Numbered from the stretch's first letter, positions 35,756 through 48,633 are shown. The stretch: 64,000 nucleotides of DNA from Gentiana macrophylla (GCA_026214975.1 CM047805.1:114323845-114387844), one strand, 5' to 3'. The notes: generated from the letters alone by a model not told the origin. Translations and numbers: made by a program.

Positions 35756-37145
35756 CGAGGTGCGTGCATAAACTGAGAGAGAATATGAACCGAATATGCC
35801 AGGTTAGGATGCGTGACACCCAGATAAATCAAACGCCTCACCAATCACCGAAATTTTTCTGGATCATCAAGAAGAGTCCCTTCAGCCAGGGCCAGTTTAT
35901 GGTTTTGTTCAATTGGGAAGTCGGCCGGTTTGGCCCTAAGTAAACCCGTATCATGAATTATGACGAGGACATACTTGTGCTGGTTCAAAAAAAATTTGGA
36001 TATATTCCGGGCAACCTCCAAACAAAGGAAGTACTTAAGCACACAGAGATCCTTTATTTTAAAGCATCTACTCAGATATGTCTTGAACTTAGTCATCTCC
36101 ACTTTTTCATTACCTGCGATGATCATATCATCCACGTATATAAGCACATTAAGCTGGACACTGTTACCGGGGTAAACCAAGAATAATCCGAATATGATAA
36201 ACGGAACCCATATGCCTTTAATGACGATGCATGCTTCGCAAACCAACACCGTGGATCCAGTTTCATACCATATAAGCATTTTTACATGTGACATACCAAG
36301 CCAGATCGATTTTTTTCAAAACCGGGAAGGATCTTCATGTAAATATCTTTCTCCAAATCTCCATGCAAAAATGCATTATGGACATCCATCTGATGAAAGT
36401 TCCAATTTTTAATAGCTGCCACACTAAAGAACATACGAACGGTGACCATCTTCGCTACAAGAGCAAACGTCTCATTGTAATCCAAACCCTCCACCGGATG
36501 ATGCCCAAATGCAACAAAATGAGCCTTTAAACGTTACAACTGGCCATGCTCATCATACTTTTCGGTGTAGACCCATTTACTTTCCAATGCCTTTTTCCCG
36601 GGAGGTAATGGTTGCAATTCCCATGTACCATGGTCTTCTAATTCCTTAACTTCCTTAGCCATAGCTTTACGCCATCCGTCATGTTGCATAGCCTTATTAA
36701 AAGTTTTAGGAGGAGTCCATGTAGTAATAGCTGCGAGATACTTGCGGTGCTTGTCAGAAAATAAATCGTAATTAACAAAACGCGTAAGAGGATAAGAAGT
36801 ACCTGAGAATTCCGTTGAAGTGGGTGAACAAGATGTTTGACTTTTCTTTCCCACAATATTATGAGTAACAAAATCCCGAAACCGAGAGTTAAAGATCTTC
36901 TGTCGTCGCCCTCTACCCAATTCCTCCACTACAGAGGTATCATAAACATGTTCGGGGTTGTTATATGGTGGAAGGTGAGCAGGTTCATAAGGCGTAACAT
37001 TTTCTACAGGGTGAATCCCCCCTCAACCAGTGTCACTGGTTCTGGTAGGGTTACCGGTTGAGAGGAAGATGTAGGAAAAACATCATCTTCATACACTTCA
37101 TTGGTTACATTCGGGTTGGTTTGGTCGGGTCGAGTCACATGGGGA
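35756..37145 (-). pseudogene. RT and integrase tail of E
   Basis: The minus strand from 37145: a linker rich in S/T/P after the integrase core, then RRQKIFNSRFRDFVTH (36929-36534), WRKAMAKEVKELEDHGTWELQPLPPGKKALESKW (RT start), 36494-36282 ([30 protein letters not shown]), and 36294-35845 with the active site YVDD. Two or more shifts and stops. The frame continues in RNase H beyond F. Confidence 0.75.
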
Positions 37146-37685
37146 TGTATAACATTTATATGATAAAAATTACAATGTTTTATATACGTTATCGACTCTT
37201 TTTATATAAAATATAAGAAATTATAACGATAATCTTATAAAATATTAATATTTATGAATAAATCTAAATACTATAAAAATCTAGTAAAAGTGATAAAAAG
37301 TTATAAATTTTGTACCGGGTTAATAACCGGAGTGTCGTGTCAGATTTACGTGGGTATTTTTGGTATTTTATTTACAGATCTTAGGTAAACCAAGACCCCG
37401 AGTGACGACACTTTTTGAAGTAAAATCGTATCTTTTGAAGGAATTAAGGAAGTGCCACGAGATTTAAAGTTCAAGTGGATCAATGGTTCGTGACACCATT
37501 ATCGAATTATATTTTCGACGAACAAATGGCCCATCAAAAAGGCATTTTCTGAAGAAGAGTCCTTCATGGAGGTTATAGATCTTTTCAAGAGCTTTCCAAT
37601 TCTTCTTGAATTATGTCATTTGGAGATCCAGAGCTCAAGTTATGATTTTATCAAGTTTCAGATCAAGTTATGGAATAAAAAGCTA

Positions 37686-37845
37686 CCCGGATCAATCCGG
37701 ATTAACCTCGGATCGATCCGAGGAAACATAATCATTATCCAGCATGTGGTCCTGCAGAGAATAATCTGAGGGATAATATTTTTTATTCCCGGATCGATCC
37801 GGCCCTTTCTCGGATCGATCCGGCCCTGAAAATCTTGCCTATAAG
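37686..37845 (+). promoter_or_regulatory. Palindromic GGATCGATCC cluster and TATA box in the 5' LTR of G
   Basis: Four sites: 37687-37700 (one mismatch, GGATCAATCC), 37706-37723 (18-base perfect palindrome CCTCGGATCGATCCGAGG), 37789-37802 and 37811-37823. A TATA box (CTATAAGAAG) follows at 37840. The same four sites are in the 3' LTR. A promoter role is inferred from the position. Confidence 0.65.
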
Positions 37846-38829
37846 AAGAGCAGCTTTGCAGACACATGAGGGGGTACCAATATATTTTCTTAACCTCTTC
37901 TTCTTAGTAGTAGTATGTATGTATATAGGCCTTATGCCATAAATAAAGTAGTATCGTTATAATGCTCGAGAAATTATCAGAAGATCAATGTTGTTGAAGT
38001 CGTTGTAACATCCGGAAGAATACAGCTTCTGATTCAACAGTTGTAATCGGGTAAAATTTCTAAAGTATTCATGTTTGTTATGTTTGTTTTTATCTTTTTA
38101 TAATGTTAGTAGGCTAAATCTAATAACTAGCCAAAGTTATGTAATCGTTTTATTTCGATCTTTTCGGTAAAGGAATGCTGTCTAAGTAAAATTGACTAAA
38201 ATTGAGTTAATTGAATCTTTTTCTATTTTGTAACGTATTGATAATATTCGGATTGACGTAATTAACCAAGATGAATCGCACCATATAACCTAACGATGAA
38301 CTGACCAGAGAAGTTAGGATATGAGATAAAAGATAGAAAAACCGGAGGGTAAAATTGGCCGTGCGAAAGCGTGACTACGGAATCCTATTTCCTACCCGGG
38401 GGCAGATTTGTCTTGGGAAAGATAGATCTTATTAAAATTGTGCTCAAGATCATAATAATGTTAAAATCAACAGTTTAATTGAAACTAACACCGGAAAGTT
38501 AAATCGATCCGCCTGACAACCGGAGCCTTTTGAATAACATCGGCCATCTGACAAATGGAATAACCTCTTTTATCCGGGGTAGATTTGTACTCGGTACCTG
38601 TTCAGACTAACTGAGATTAGCATGGGGCGCTTGTGGAGATTGAATCGATGACAATGACATATGACAATTTCATACGCTCGTGTGAGGAGGAATTGTTAAC
38701 CTCGAGAGTGCACCGTTTCATTTACTCAATTGGACCTAATATAAAAGGAAAGATCGAGCGCATTCCATTCACTTTGAAATGATCGTATAAATCGATTATA
38801 TAAACTTTGGCTAGTTCTATATATTGGTA

Positions 38830-38830
<1 letters not shown>

Positions 38831-38898
<68 letters not shown>
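38831..38898. repeat. (AT)n microsatellite in the 5' LTR of G
   Basis: About 68 bases of alternating A and T. The same place in the 3' LTR (around 50921-50945) has only a short interrupted run, so it expanded after insertion or collapsed in the other copy. Confidence 0.95.
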
Positions 38899-38905
<7 letters not shown>

Positions 38906-39191
38906 CTTATGTACATCTATATATATTTATATATCTATATATATTATATTAGAATAACTTTTAAATTACGCATTTATTTTATGTTAAGTAGAATAGTAGT
39001 GATCTGTGTTATAAAATTGCGATTTAGATCGAGTTAATAACAGCTCTTTGGTGTTTAACCACACTTAGAAGAATTACCAAGTTTCCCTGAGGATTCGACA
39101 CTCTGACTCACCATACTAGCACTACAGTTTGACCCGATACACTGTCGGTTAAGAACTGGTTTTAGCACTAGAAAAGGCCACGTCAGCTTTC

Positions 39192-39209
39192 TGGCGCCGT
39201 TGCCGGGGA
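39192..39209 (+). other. Primer-binding site of G (tRNA-Asp type)
   Basis: TGGCGCCGTTGCCGGGGA, six bases after the LTR end. Same site as element B. Confidence 0.9.
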
Positions 39210-39387
39210 ACGACGCTAATTTTTTTTTTGTGTCTATGGTTACTACTTATATTAGCTCAAAACTCTCGAGAATAAGTCAACACTTTTCTTATCTCATTTC
39301 TATTTTAATTTTTAAATTGTACTTACCTTATAGGTAAGTTACCAATTTTACTACTATCAATTTCGTGTTATTTTCTATTTTCGTTAG

Positions 39388-41800
39388 TTGATGACCGTAA
39401 GTGGTAAGGCCCCACTCACTCCTTATAAGCCTGACATAAACACTTACGAAAGGCAGTTAAGAGTAGAGAGAAATCGTGGTCATACTAGTCAGGGAAATCC
39501 TGACGAATCATCTTCAAACAGAAATACGAGAATGGCTGAAATCAGTGATGAAACACCTGAACAAGGGCTGGAACATGCTCTAGGGCATGGACAGAACCCT
39601 GTTAACCTTAATAATCAAAATAATAATAATAATTGAAATAATCAGAATCGGAACCAGAATAATCGTAATAACCCACCAAACCCGAGGCCTATCTGTGATC
39701 AAACCATAAGAAGAAACCAGACTAATAATCCCATACTTTTACCTAATGAAGGAGCGAATAATTTCGAGATTAAATCTCATCTTTTTGGTTTAATTGACGC
39801 AAGAGCCCAATTCCTAGGAGAGGATGATGAAGATCCGCATCATCATCTCTATCTTTTTGAAGAACTGTGCAATACAGCCAAAAGTCAAGGTGCTCATAAG
39901 GAATTAACAAGGATGACTATGTTTCCTTTTTCTCTAAAAGGACGAGCCCGAGATTGGTTTATGTCTCTTCCACATCATTCACTTACAAGTTGGCAGGAGA
40001 TTCAAACTGAATTTCTGAAACAATATTTCACTCCTGGACGGAATTTGGAATTAAAAGTCGAGGTTGCTAACTTTAGACAAGGATCTGAAGAAACACTCGG
40101 GAATGCCTGGGAAAGATTTAAAAAATTGTTAAGAGCTTGTCCCGACCATGGTTATTCCTTAGATATGCAAATTCAACTTTTTGTCGTAAATTAAGAAAAG
40201 ATTCACGTGCTGATGTAGATCATGCATGTGGTGGTTCTTTAATGATGAGTGAAGCTCAAATAGTTTACGATGCTATAGAAAAGATTTCCAAAAATAACAG
40301 AATGTGGGAAACCGGTTCTAGCACCAGAAAAGTAGCTTTTGCATGAGAATGTACATCTAATACGGAAGTTCTAGCACATTTAGAAAATTTGAGTAGGAAA
40401 TTTGATGGCCTACAATCAAACAAAAACCAAAGTTCAGAAAATAGTACACCAACTGAATACTCAAATCAGGATAATATGCCATTAGGGATTGAAGAACCAA
40501 CAGGATATTCAAGAGAGGAGGTGAGTTTTCTTCAGCAGCATAGGAATTTGAACAATGCATACTCAAACTCATTTAATGCTATTAGAAGAGATCATCCTAC
40601 TTATCGATGGTCTGAAAACCCTAGTAAGCAAGGACAACCGCCATATCCAGTTCCATATAGGAATATGAATAATAATCAAGTTTATCAAGAAAACACATCT
40701 AATCAGAATTTACAATCATTACCTAGATCCTATCCTCAACATACCACACAAAGTATACCAAACTCAAAGTTCAACTCAACTGCGAAGGAGTTGAAAAATA
40801 GGAAAAACTAATGGAAAATATGATGGGTGTAGTATCTACTCAAGCTAGGAATATAGAAACAATGATGACTTCTATTGGTACAATCCTCACTAAGGATATG
40901 AGTTCAATGAAAACATCTATGAGTGGACATGATACCGTAATGAGAACGATAGAAGCCTCATTAAGGAATATGGAAGATCATTTGAGTAGGGAAGGTGAAC
41001 GTAATAACAAATAGACCTCACGGAGGATTACCAAGTAATCTTGAAAGAAACCCAAGAGAGGTAAATATCGTAGTTACGAGAAGTAGAAAACTCTGTGGTA
41101 GTAATGGAGTAGAGAACTTCGGGAATAATGAAGTAGAAAATGATTTAGATGGTAAGAATGATGAAACTAAAGATGAAATTGAATTCACTGATAAGGAAGA
41201 AGAAATTATAGAGAATTTCTTGAAAAGAAATAGAAGTTTGGAACCTGAAAATGAAGGTGAAAAATGGGTAAAAATCCCTAGGATTTTGAAAGATCCCATG
41301 GATAAAGATTTAAGGAATTTATTCAAAGAACATGTTAGATTAGAGGATAATGAAAACAAGGATGAAAAACAGGAAGAACTAAAGGAATCTGAAGTAGAGA
41401 TTGATTCAGGGAATGTCTTAAAAGAAAAAACTCAAGATCATGATACTTGGCGATCAAATAATACTCAAAGGTTTAAGGAGAAAGGAAAAGAGAAAATGAC
41501 TTTGGGATCAAAGCTTGTCGATTTAGAATCTTTACCTTACCCACCTAAAGATCAAATTAAAAGGATTAAAACTGATATGAAGTATGCTCGTTTCCTTGAT
41601 ACCTTTCGTCATATTCATGTTAATATCCTCATTATCGAAGCTCTAATTAGTATGCCCTTGCTTATGGAAAGTTTACGAAAGATATTCATCAAACAAGAAA
41701 AATTAGAGGAATATGAGAATATATGCCTAAATGAAGAATGTTCTGCAGGTTTACACATAAGTTACCGCTTAAACCGAAAGATCCTGGAAGTTTTACCATT
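39388..41800 (+). pseudogene. gag of G
   Basis: The first frame (39388-39636) is interrupted by TGA within an asparagine-rich stretch. The conserved Athila Gag core is at about 39700-40194 (NNFEIKSHLFGLI, FPFSLKGRARDWFMSLP, TEFLKQYFTPGRN). It shifts at about 40190 and again at 40345, where a stop lies in the frame. The C-terminal part (40389-40811, 40811-41014, 40995-41861) is hydrophilic, with acidic and lysine-rich runs up to the SYPPPKDQ-like region before the protease. At least five lesions. In active elements this forms the particle that holds the RNA. Confidence 0.8.
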
Positions 41801-42110
41801 CCATGTGAAATTGGAGGATTTCTGTTTAAGAAGGTCTTATGTGATCTTGGAGCTAGTATAAACCTCATGTCTTATGAGGATTATAAGAAGCTACGAAAAC
41901 TGAAATGACTCTGCAGATGGCAGATAGATCAATTAAATATCCTAAAGGAATTATTGAGGACGTATTGGTTAAAGTAGACAAGTTCTATTTTCTAGTAGAC
42001 TTTGTAGTTATGGAAATGGAAGAAGGATATTCAGCGCCACTTATCTTAGGTCGACCGTTTCTAGCTACATGAAGAACTTTAATAGATGTCCAGAGAGGAG
42101 AGTTAATTTT
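41801..42110 (+). pseudogene. Aspartic protease of G
   Basis: Readable across frames: the active site LCDLGASINLMSYEDY near 41841-41885 (D-L-G-A form typical of Athila), then MADRSIKYPKGIIEDV, and APLILGRPFLAT at about 42040-42072, followed by a TGA. One shift separates it from gag. Confidence 0.7.
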
Positions 42111-44105
42111 GAGAGTCAATGAAGATGAAGTTGCTTTCAATATTTTCAAAGCTATGAACCATCCATACAGATCACCAGAATCATGTTCTTTTATAGAAGA
42201 TATTCATTCTGTCTATGATAATCAGTTACCAACTTTTGAAGACAGATTAGAAGAATGTTTAGCTCTGTCTATCTATAAAGAAGATGAGAAAGACACCAAA
42301 ATGAAAGAGATAATTCTTTCTCTAGATAAAGGAAGTTTTACTTTTAAACCATCATGGCATAAGTATTTGGAATTGGAACTAGAAGGACCAGTTCTTAAAC
42401 CATCACTGGAAGATCCACCTAAGAATCTGGAATTGAAACCGCTACCTTTAAATCTGAAGTATGCTTTTCTTGAAACTAATAATCTATTACCGGTTATTAT
42501 TTCATCATCTTTAACTGAGCAACAAGAAGATCAATTACTTAGAATGTTGAAAAAGCATAAGAAAGCTTTTGGATGGACAATTGCCGATATTCGAGGTATT
42601 AGCCCTGAGATTTGCGTTCATAAGATAATTCTGAAGGAGGATGCTAAACCTTGTATTCAACATAGCAACGCCGCCTCAACCCAAATTTGCGCTTAATTGT
42701 TAAGAAAGAGGTCATTAAGCTATTAGAAATGGGGATAATTTTTCCCATATCAGATAGTGAATGGGTAAGTCCAACTCAAGTGGTACCAAAGAAAGGAGGT
42801 TTCACAGTGAAAGAGAATGAATGGAATGAATGGATTCCGACAAGAGAGATTACAGGTTATCGAATGTGCATTGATTTTAGAAAACTAAATGATCATACTA
42901 AGAAAGATCATCATCCACTTCCATTCATAGTTCAGATGTTGGAACGTTTAAGCGGACATAAGTATTACTGTTTCTTAGATGGTTATTCAGGATATTTACA
43001 GATATTCATTACATCAGGAGATAGAGAAAAAACTACTTTCACTTGTCCTTATGGAACTTTTGCTTATAAAAGAATGCCGTTTGGTTTATGTAATGCACCA
43101 GCTACGTTTCAGAGGTGTATGATGGCTATATTTGCTGATATGGTTGAGAAATTCTTAGAAATTTTTATGGATGACTTTAGTGTTTACGGAGATTCATTTG
43201 ATGTTTGTGTGTTACACTTAGAACGAGTGTAACAACGCTGTGAAGATACCAATTTAGTACTAAACTGGGAAAAATGTCACTTAATGGTATCAGAAGGAAT
43301 TGTTTTAGGTCACAGAATCTCTGAAGAAGGTATCGAAGTTGACAAAGCTAAAGTCGAAGTAATTGAAAAATTACCTCCACCAGTTAATTTAAGAACTCTA
43401 AGAGGATTTCTCGGACATGCAGGTTTTTATAGAAGGTTCATTGCTGATTTTTCGAAAATAGCAAAGCCTCTAAGTCATTTACTTGAAAAGGAAGTACCTT
43501 TTAACTTTGATAGTAAATGTAAGGAAGCATTTCAGACCTTAAAAGCGAGGTTGACTACTGCACCAGTGCTAGTAGCACTAGATTGGAATTTGCCGTTTGA
43601 GATTATGTGTGAGGCCAGTGATTTAGCTGTAGGAGCAGTTTTAGGTCAAAGATATAACAAAATTCTCAAAGCTATTTACTATGCATCTCACACACTAAAC
43701 GCAGCTCAACTTAATTATGCAACTACAGAAAAAGAACTGTTGGCTGTAATTTTTGCCTTAGATAAGTTTAGATCGTATATTGTTGGATCTAAGGTAGTAA
43801 TTTATACAGACCATTCAGCCCTGAAGTATTTACTGAGTAAGAAAGATGCTAAACCTCGTCTTCTTAGATGGATTCTCTTACTTCAAGAATTTGATATTGA
43901 AATTAAAGATAGAAAAGGAAGTGAGAATGTAGTAGCAGATCATCTAAGTAGAATGGAAAATGATGTAGAAATAGGAATAGAAATTAAAGATTCATTTCCT
44001 GATGAACAACTGTTTAGAATAGATACTCCTTCAACCATGCAGTTATTAAGGAATAGAATTCCTTCTAAGGAAATGCCACCTGGTTTGGAGATATCATTAA
44101 TTACT
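42111..44105 (+). pseudogene. RT and RNase H of G
   Basis: The frame 42109-42696 holds the protease-RT linker and the RT start (KKHKKAFGWTIADIRGIS). A shift leads to 42687-43232 with WVSPTQVVPKKGG, YRMCIDFRKLN, MPFGLCNAPATFQRCM and the active site FMDD. A TAA at 43230-43232 stands inside the LERVxQRC region; the frame reopens and runs 43284-44108 with [13 protein letters not shown] and RNase H. There the usual CDASD motif reads CEASD, so a catalytic Asp is Glu. The chain ends in VVADHLSRM. These enzymes copy the element RNA into DNA in active relatives. Confidence 0.85.
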
Positions 44106-45340
44106 TAACTTTGTGATTATATTCCGTCTCATTGGACTTGGCAAATGAAAAATAAGTTCTTTTATGACTTAAAATTTTATTCTTGGGAGGAACGAAACTT
44201 TTCCGTAAATGTTCGGATGGGATAATCAGAAAATGTGTGCCTGATAATGAAATTTTAAGTGTTTTATCATTTTGTCATGATCGTGAGGCAGGAGGTCATC
44301 ATGGAGGTTGGAAATCTGCATTTAAAGTTTTACAATGTGGTTTTTATTGGCCTACACTATATAGAGAAGCTTATAAGTATGTTAAATCTTGTGAATCTTG
44401 TCAAAAATGGGGAAATGTATCTAAAAAACATGAAATGCCTATGCAACCTATTTTAGAATGTGAGTTATTTGATGTTTGGGGTATAGATTTCATGGGACCA
44501 TTCCCTATATCTTTTGGAAAAAGATTTATTCTTGTAATGGTAGATTATGTTTCAAAATGGGTAGAAGCTGAAGCTCTTCCCACTAATGATACCAAAGTTG
44601 TCATACGATTCCTTAAAAAGAATATATTTACCCGATATGGTATTCCGAGGGCTATCATTAGTGATAGAGGGTCACACTTTTGTAATAGACCATTTACCAA
44701 GATAGTTGAAAAATATGGTGTAACACATAAGTTAGGAACATACATCATCCATAAAACCGGGTGGTCGGAGTAGAGGTGTCTAATAGAAATCAAAAGAATT
44801 GTAGAAAAGACAGGTGGATTCGAATCGTAAAAACTGGGCAGTTAAATTAGACAATGCATTATGGGCATACAGAACAGCTTTCAAAACACCAATTGGTTGT
44901 TCTCCCTATAAGCTAGTCTTTGGTAAGTCTTGTCATCTCTCAGTTGAGTTAGAACACCGAGCCTTACGGGCTATTAAATTTCTGAATTTCGATCCTAAGG
45001 TCATCGGTGATCATAGATTGCTTCAATTGACAGAAACTAGAAGAATTTCGTCTCGATTCTTATGAAAACGCCGAATCTATAAGGACGCATACGAAATCTT
45101 TTCACGATAAGAGAATCTATAGTCGTGAGTTCCATGTAGGTGATCGAGTGCTCTTGTACAATTCACGTTTAAAGTTATTTCCGAAAGCTTAAATCAAGAT
45201 GGACGAGTCCATTTAAAGTAACACGGGTTTACAAATGGAGTCATTGAACTAACCGATGGAAATACGACTTTTATAGCCAATGGCCACAGAGTGAAGTTAT
45301 TTGTGGAGGAGAAGGAATCACACTTGAAGGAGAAGTAATG
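44106..45340 (+). pseudogene. Integrase of G
   Basis: The frame 44183-44773 has the zinc-binding HHCC region (FCHDREAGGHHGGW, CESCQKWG), the core start [10 protein letters not shown] (first Asp), [15 protein letters not shown] and the second Asp in ISDRGSHFC. A stop or shift at about 44770 separates this from 44814-45065 ([22 protein letters not shown]), so the region with the catalytic Glu is damaged. Beyond 45066 the C-terminal part is out of frame. Confidence 0.8.
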
Positions 45341-46090
45341 CTCTTGGTGATCCCCGACAAATTGAAAAAGTAGAAGAATGAAATTTTGAAAAGCGGAGGA
45401 ACCAAATCACCGAATATCAGTGCTATTTATCTTTACTCTACTTTTACGTGTTTTATATGTTTGAACTAGTTTCGTCTTTTACCGGATAGACGTAAAAGAA
45501 CTGGATGTCTTTTTAGATAGAATAGGAGTTTTTATTTTGCTTTTGAAATTAGGCCTTGATAAAGATGTCGCATTTAAAATAGAAGCTTGATTTTTGAGAA
45601 AAACAAGCAATTGTTGAGAGATCAGTTGAAAGTATGTAATGGAAAATCGAGAAGTTCGATAAAGAGAAGGGCAAAGTTTTTAAGGAGATGCGAGAATCTG
45701 TGGAAAAAGTGAGCATGATGGGAAATGTAGGAAAGCACAACCAAATCCCGGGATGAGTGTTTGAATGTTGTTAAGAAGGAACGATTAGGTGGTTATCCGA
45801 AAATCCCGATGGAGATCAAAGGGAAAATTCGAACGCCTCATTTCTTAAGATTAGGTTGATAGAACGTTATGTTAGAACCCTGGAAGATTTAGAAATAATG
45901 GAATTAGGACCCGTATGAGTTTTATAATATTTATAAAATTTTTATATAACTTTTGAAAATTTTATAAATAGGATCTTTATGAAATTACTTAAAAGTTTTA
46001 TAAATTTTTTATAAAAGGTTTTATTTAAAATTAGCAGAAGTATTATTAAAGTTTTTTAAAATTGTTATTAAGAAAAAGAAAAAAAGAAAA
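45341..46090 (+). other. Spacer between pol and accessory ORF 1 of G
   Basis: AT-rich, no recognised coding domain. It ends in an A-rich tract just before the palindromes. Confidence 0.6.
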
Positions 46091-46094
46091 ATTT

Positions 46095-46131
46095 GGTCGG
46101 ATCGATCCGACCTAACCCCGGATCGATCCGG
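46095..46131 (+). promoter_or_regulatory. Two palindromic GGATCGATCC sites upstream of accessory ORF 1
   Basis: 46095-46112 is an 18-base perfect palindrome (GGTCGGATCGATCCGACC), and 46118-46131 is CCGGATCGATCCGG. They lie about 430 bases before the ATG at 46555. Only a weak TATA-like stretch (TTATACT, 46279) follows. Confidence 0.6.
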
Positions 46132-46554
46132 AAACTAAAAAACCTAAAAAAAAAGAACGGGATCTTCCCTTCTTCTTCCTCTTCCATTTTTTCTGAAAAA
46201 ACAGCCGCCCCTCCCCATTCTCCCCTCGATTTTTTTTCAAAATCATCACTAAAATTCACTCTCACATCACCCCAATCCTTATACTCTTCTCATTTTCCTC
46301 TCTTCTCTTCAAATTCTTGTTTAAATTGAAGAAATTTTCAAAGAAAAGCTTCAACTTTCACTCCGGTGATATTCAACTTTTCCGGCCAACTTTTCAACCT
46401 TTTAAGCATTATAAGGTAACATTGTAGTCATTTATTTTGTTAATTTCGTTTTTATGCAATTTTATTTAATTTCAACTATTTTGTTACTCATTTGTGTTGT
46501 TTTGTGTTGTTTTGTTTGATTTGTGTTGTTTTGTTATTGTGTCACTATCGTAGA

Positions 46555-47989
46555 ATGGCCGAATCATCAAAAGCCAGTAAAAAACGTAAGCCGCATATCC
46601 CTACCCAAATTCCGGTTATAGAGACTAGGCCTTTAACAGAAGAAGAATTGGCTGTTAGTTTTGAAAGAACCGCGTCTGCAGCAGCTAGAAAAGCCTTAAA
46701 AAATAAATTTGGACAGTGTTTAGTTGCAATAGAGAGGGGTTTGGATTTCAAGGATTTGGGAAGGGAGGTAAAAGAGATTTTCGAAAGGCGACAGTGGTTG
46801 GAGTTAGCCAGTTTAAGGTCGGGTGAAATTAACACAACCTTAGTAGCTGAATTTTATTCTTTGGTAGCAACTCACAATGCTACAGAAAATGGTGAGTTAA
46901 CCACATCAACCTAAGAACTAGGACGGTACCGTTTGATCCTCAGATTATAAATGCTATTTATGGTATCCCTGATATACCAGAAAATGAGGATTATTATACT
47001 GTATGGAATTTAGATGAGCCTGCAGATTTTGACTATATTGTTTCACTAGCCCAGAATGAGTTAGATCCCATTGCCGTCTGGCATGAAAACAAGTTTTCCT
47101 ATAGAAAATGTATACGGGATATGAGAGCTATTAAACGTTTTATTAGCCACACTCTTTACCCTACTCGTCATTTTACATCTTTTGGTAAAGAGGATCTGTG
47201 TATTGCTTGGGCTATGGTCAATGATATACATGTGGATGTAGGCAGGGTAATGTATAGAAGGGCCAAGGAATTTGTCTCAACTGCCAAACCAGGCAGTCAC
47301 ATGCCTTTTCCATGTTTTATTTCTTCCTTATGTCGCCAGATAGGTGTCCCTGAGCTTCCAAATGATAATTTGATTATGGTTGATGACACACTTATAGGTC
47401 CTAGTTTACCACTTAGGCCGGCAGGAAGAATAGATTTTATGGACCCTAACCGTCAACGACCTCAACCTACTCCATCCACTACTGTCCCTCCTTCATCCAG
47501 TCAAACTCAAACTCAACTTCCAAATACCATCACATACGACATGTTTCAATCCTTGGCCTATGATGTTCATCGGGCCAATGCCAATATGGCTGTTTTTATA
47601 AAGGAATATGCAGTGGTCTCGAAGATTTACGTCAAGGCATGCGAGGTATATATCAAATGAATATACTGCAAAACCCTACCTATGCCGAGATGGATATTCC
47701 GCATTGCCAATCCCAGCCATATACCTTGACCGACTTTATTCCACCGATGCCACCTCGCTCAGACTTCCAACAAATGCCACATTCTTTTGGATTTCAAACT
47801 AGTGGTACAGGGGATTTTTCGACAGGTACTACGGCAGCTGCGACATCTGATTGGACAGGATTTGGATCATTTGGCCATACCACGACGGGATGGGGAAGCA
47901 CTTTTTCTGATGTCACGAGAGAGATGAGCTCGATGGGATTAGACAGCTCGGTTCGGATGTCGACATATTTTCAAGATCCATTTCAATAA
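46555..47989 (+). pseudogene. Accessory ORF 1 of G (plant transposon protein domain)
   Basis: Three frames with two shifts: 46555-46914 (MAESSKASKKRK..., CLVAIERGLDFKDLGREV, NTTLVAEFYSLV), about 46916-47660 (VPFDPQIINAIYGIP, WHENKFSYRKCIRDM, HMPFPCFISSLCRQIGVP, then a proline/glutamine-rich tail), and 47639-47989 (glycine/threonine/serine-rich tail). The ATG at 46555 follows a stretch without coding character, so it is the preferred start. It resembles the accessory ORF of B and ORF 2 below. From memory this is the 'putative plant transposon protein' domain of Athila-like elements, with unknown function. Only two small lesions in about 1.4 kb. Confidence 0.7.
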
Positions 47990-48374
47990 TCGACTTATGA
48001 TCCGGCCAGTTCTCGAGCCATGCCTAGTTCGAGCCACGTCGAGATGAGTGATGAGGAGGATTGATTTAAACCATTTTATGATTATTGACATTGAAAACAA
48101 TTTATTTTTCGTACGATTTTATGTTACTTCATTTTTCGTACAATTTTAGGTTATTTTGATTTTATTTTAGTAGGATTTTATTTCATTACGATTTTATGTT
48201 ATTTTATTTTACTTTCGTTTGATTTTATGTTAGTACACACCGTGAAGTGAAAGTTATCGTTATTTTGATGATATAATAAAAATGAACCGAAGTTAGGGAG
48301 AAAACATATCACATAGAAAAAAAATTTTGGGCACTTTACAAGCCAGAACAACTCTGTCCGTGAATAGTGATGTT
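47990..48374 (+). other. Spacer between the accessory ORFs of G
   Basis: Includes a short repeated TTTTATGTTA/TTTCGTACGATTTTA stretch (48100-48240). No coding content. Confidence 0.6.
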
Positions 48375-48549
48375 CCGGATCGATCCGACCTAAACCCGGA
48401 TCGATCCGGCCTGAGTGTACCAACCTGACACGATTGCTAGTTGAGAGGCCGGATCGATCCGGCCCTCTCCCGGATCGATCCGGGAAGTACAAAAACGCCA
48501 AAAGGGAGATCTTTCCTACTTTTACTTGATAGATACATTTCTATAAAAG
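48375..48549 (+). promoter_or_regulatory. Four palindromic GGATCGATCC sites and TATA box upstream of accessory ORF 2
   Basis: Sites at 48375-48387, 48396-48409, 48447-48464 (18-base perfect palindrome GGCCGGATCGATCCGGCC) and 48469-48484 (CCCGGATCGATCCGGG). A strong TATA box (CTATAAAAGG) lies at 48541-48550, about 85 bases before the ATG at 48634. The sequence after the TATA box (AAGAGCTGCAG) resembles that after the LTR TATA box (AGAGCAGCTTTGCAG). Confidence 0.65.
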
Positions 48550-48633
48550 GAAAGAGCTGCAGCCTTCAACTTTGCTCATTCCTTCTTTACTTCTATCTGT
48601 CTTAGTTTACTTTCTGTATCTGAATAAAAAAAA

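Larger units (their letters stand above)
30234..37145 (-). mobile_element. Element E: 3' half of a copia element, interrupted by F
   Basis: The minus strand carries integrase tail, RT, RNase H, a polypurine-like tract and a short LTR. Its 5' half (LTR, gag, protease, integrase core) is missing; element G begins at 37146 instead and E does not resume beyond G. Element F (31056-35750) sits between the RT and RNase H parts with the target duplication CAACC. The coding frame reads on across F when F and one target copy are ignored. Confidence 0.8.
37146..39185 (+). repeat. 5' LTR of G
   Basis: About 2,040 bases. The start (TGTATAAC) is inferred because the matching part of the 3' LTR is deleted. 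The end (GGCCACGTCA) is shared with 51232. Contains the palindrome cluster, a TATA box and a long AT microsatellite. Confidence 0.75.

Noticed and set aside
38722..39037. Open frames with long YIYIYI runs on both strands
   Set aside because: Translation of the AT microsatellite, not a protein.
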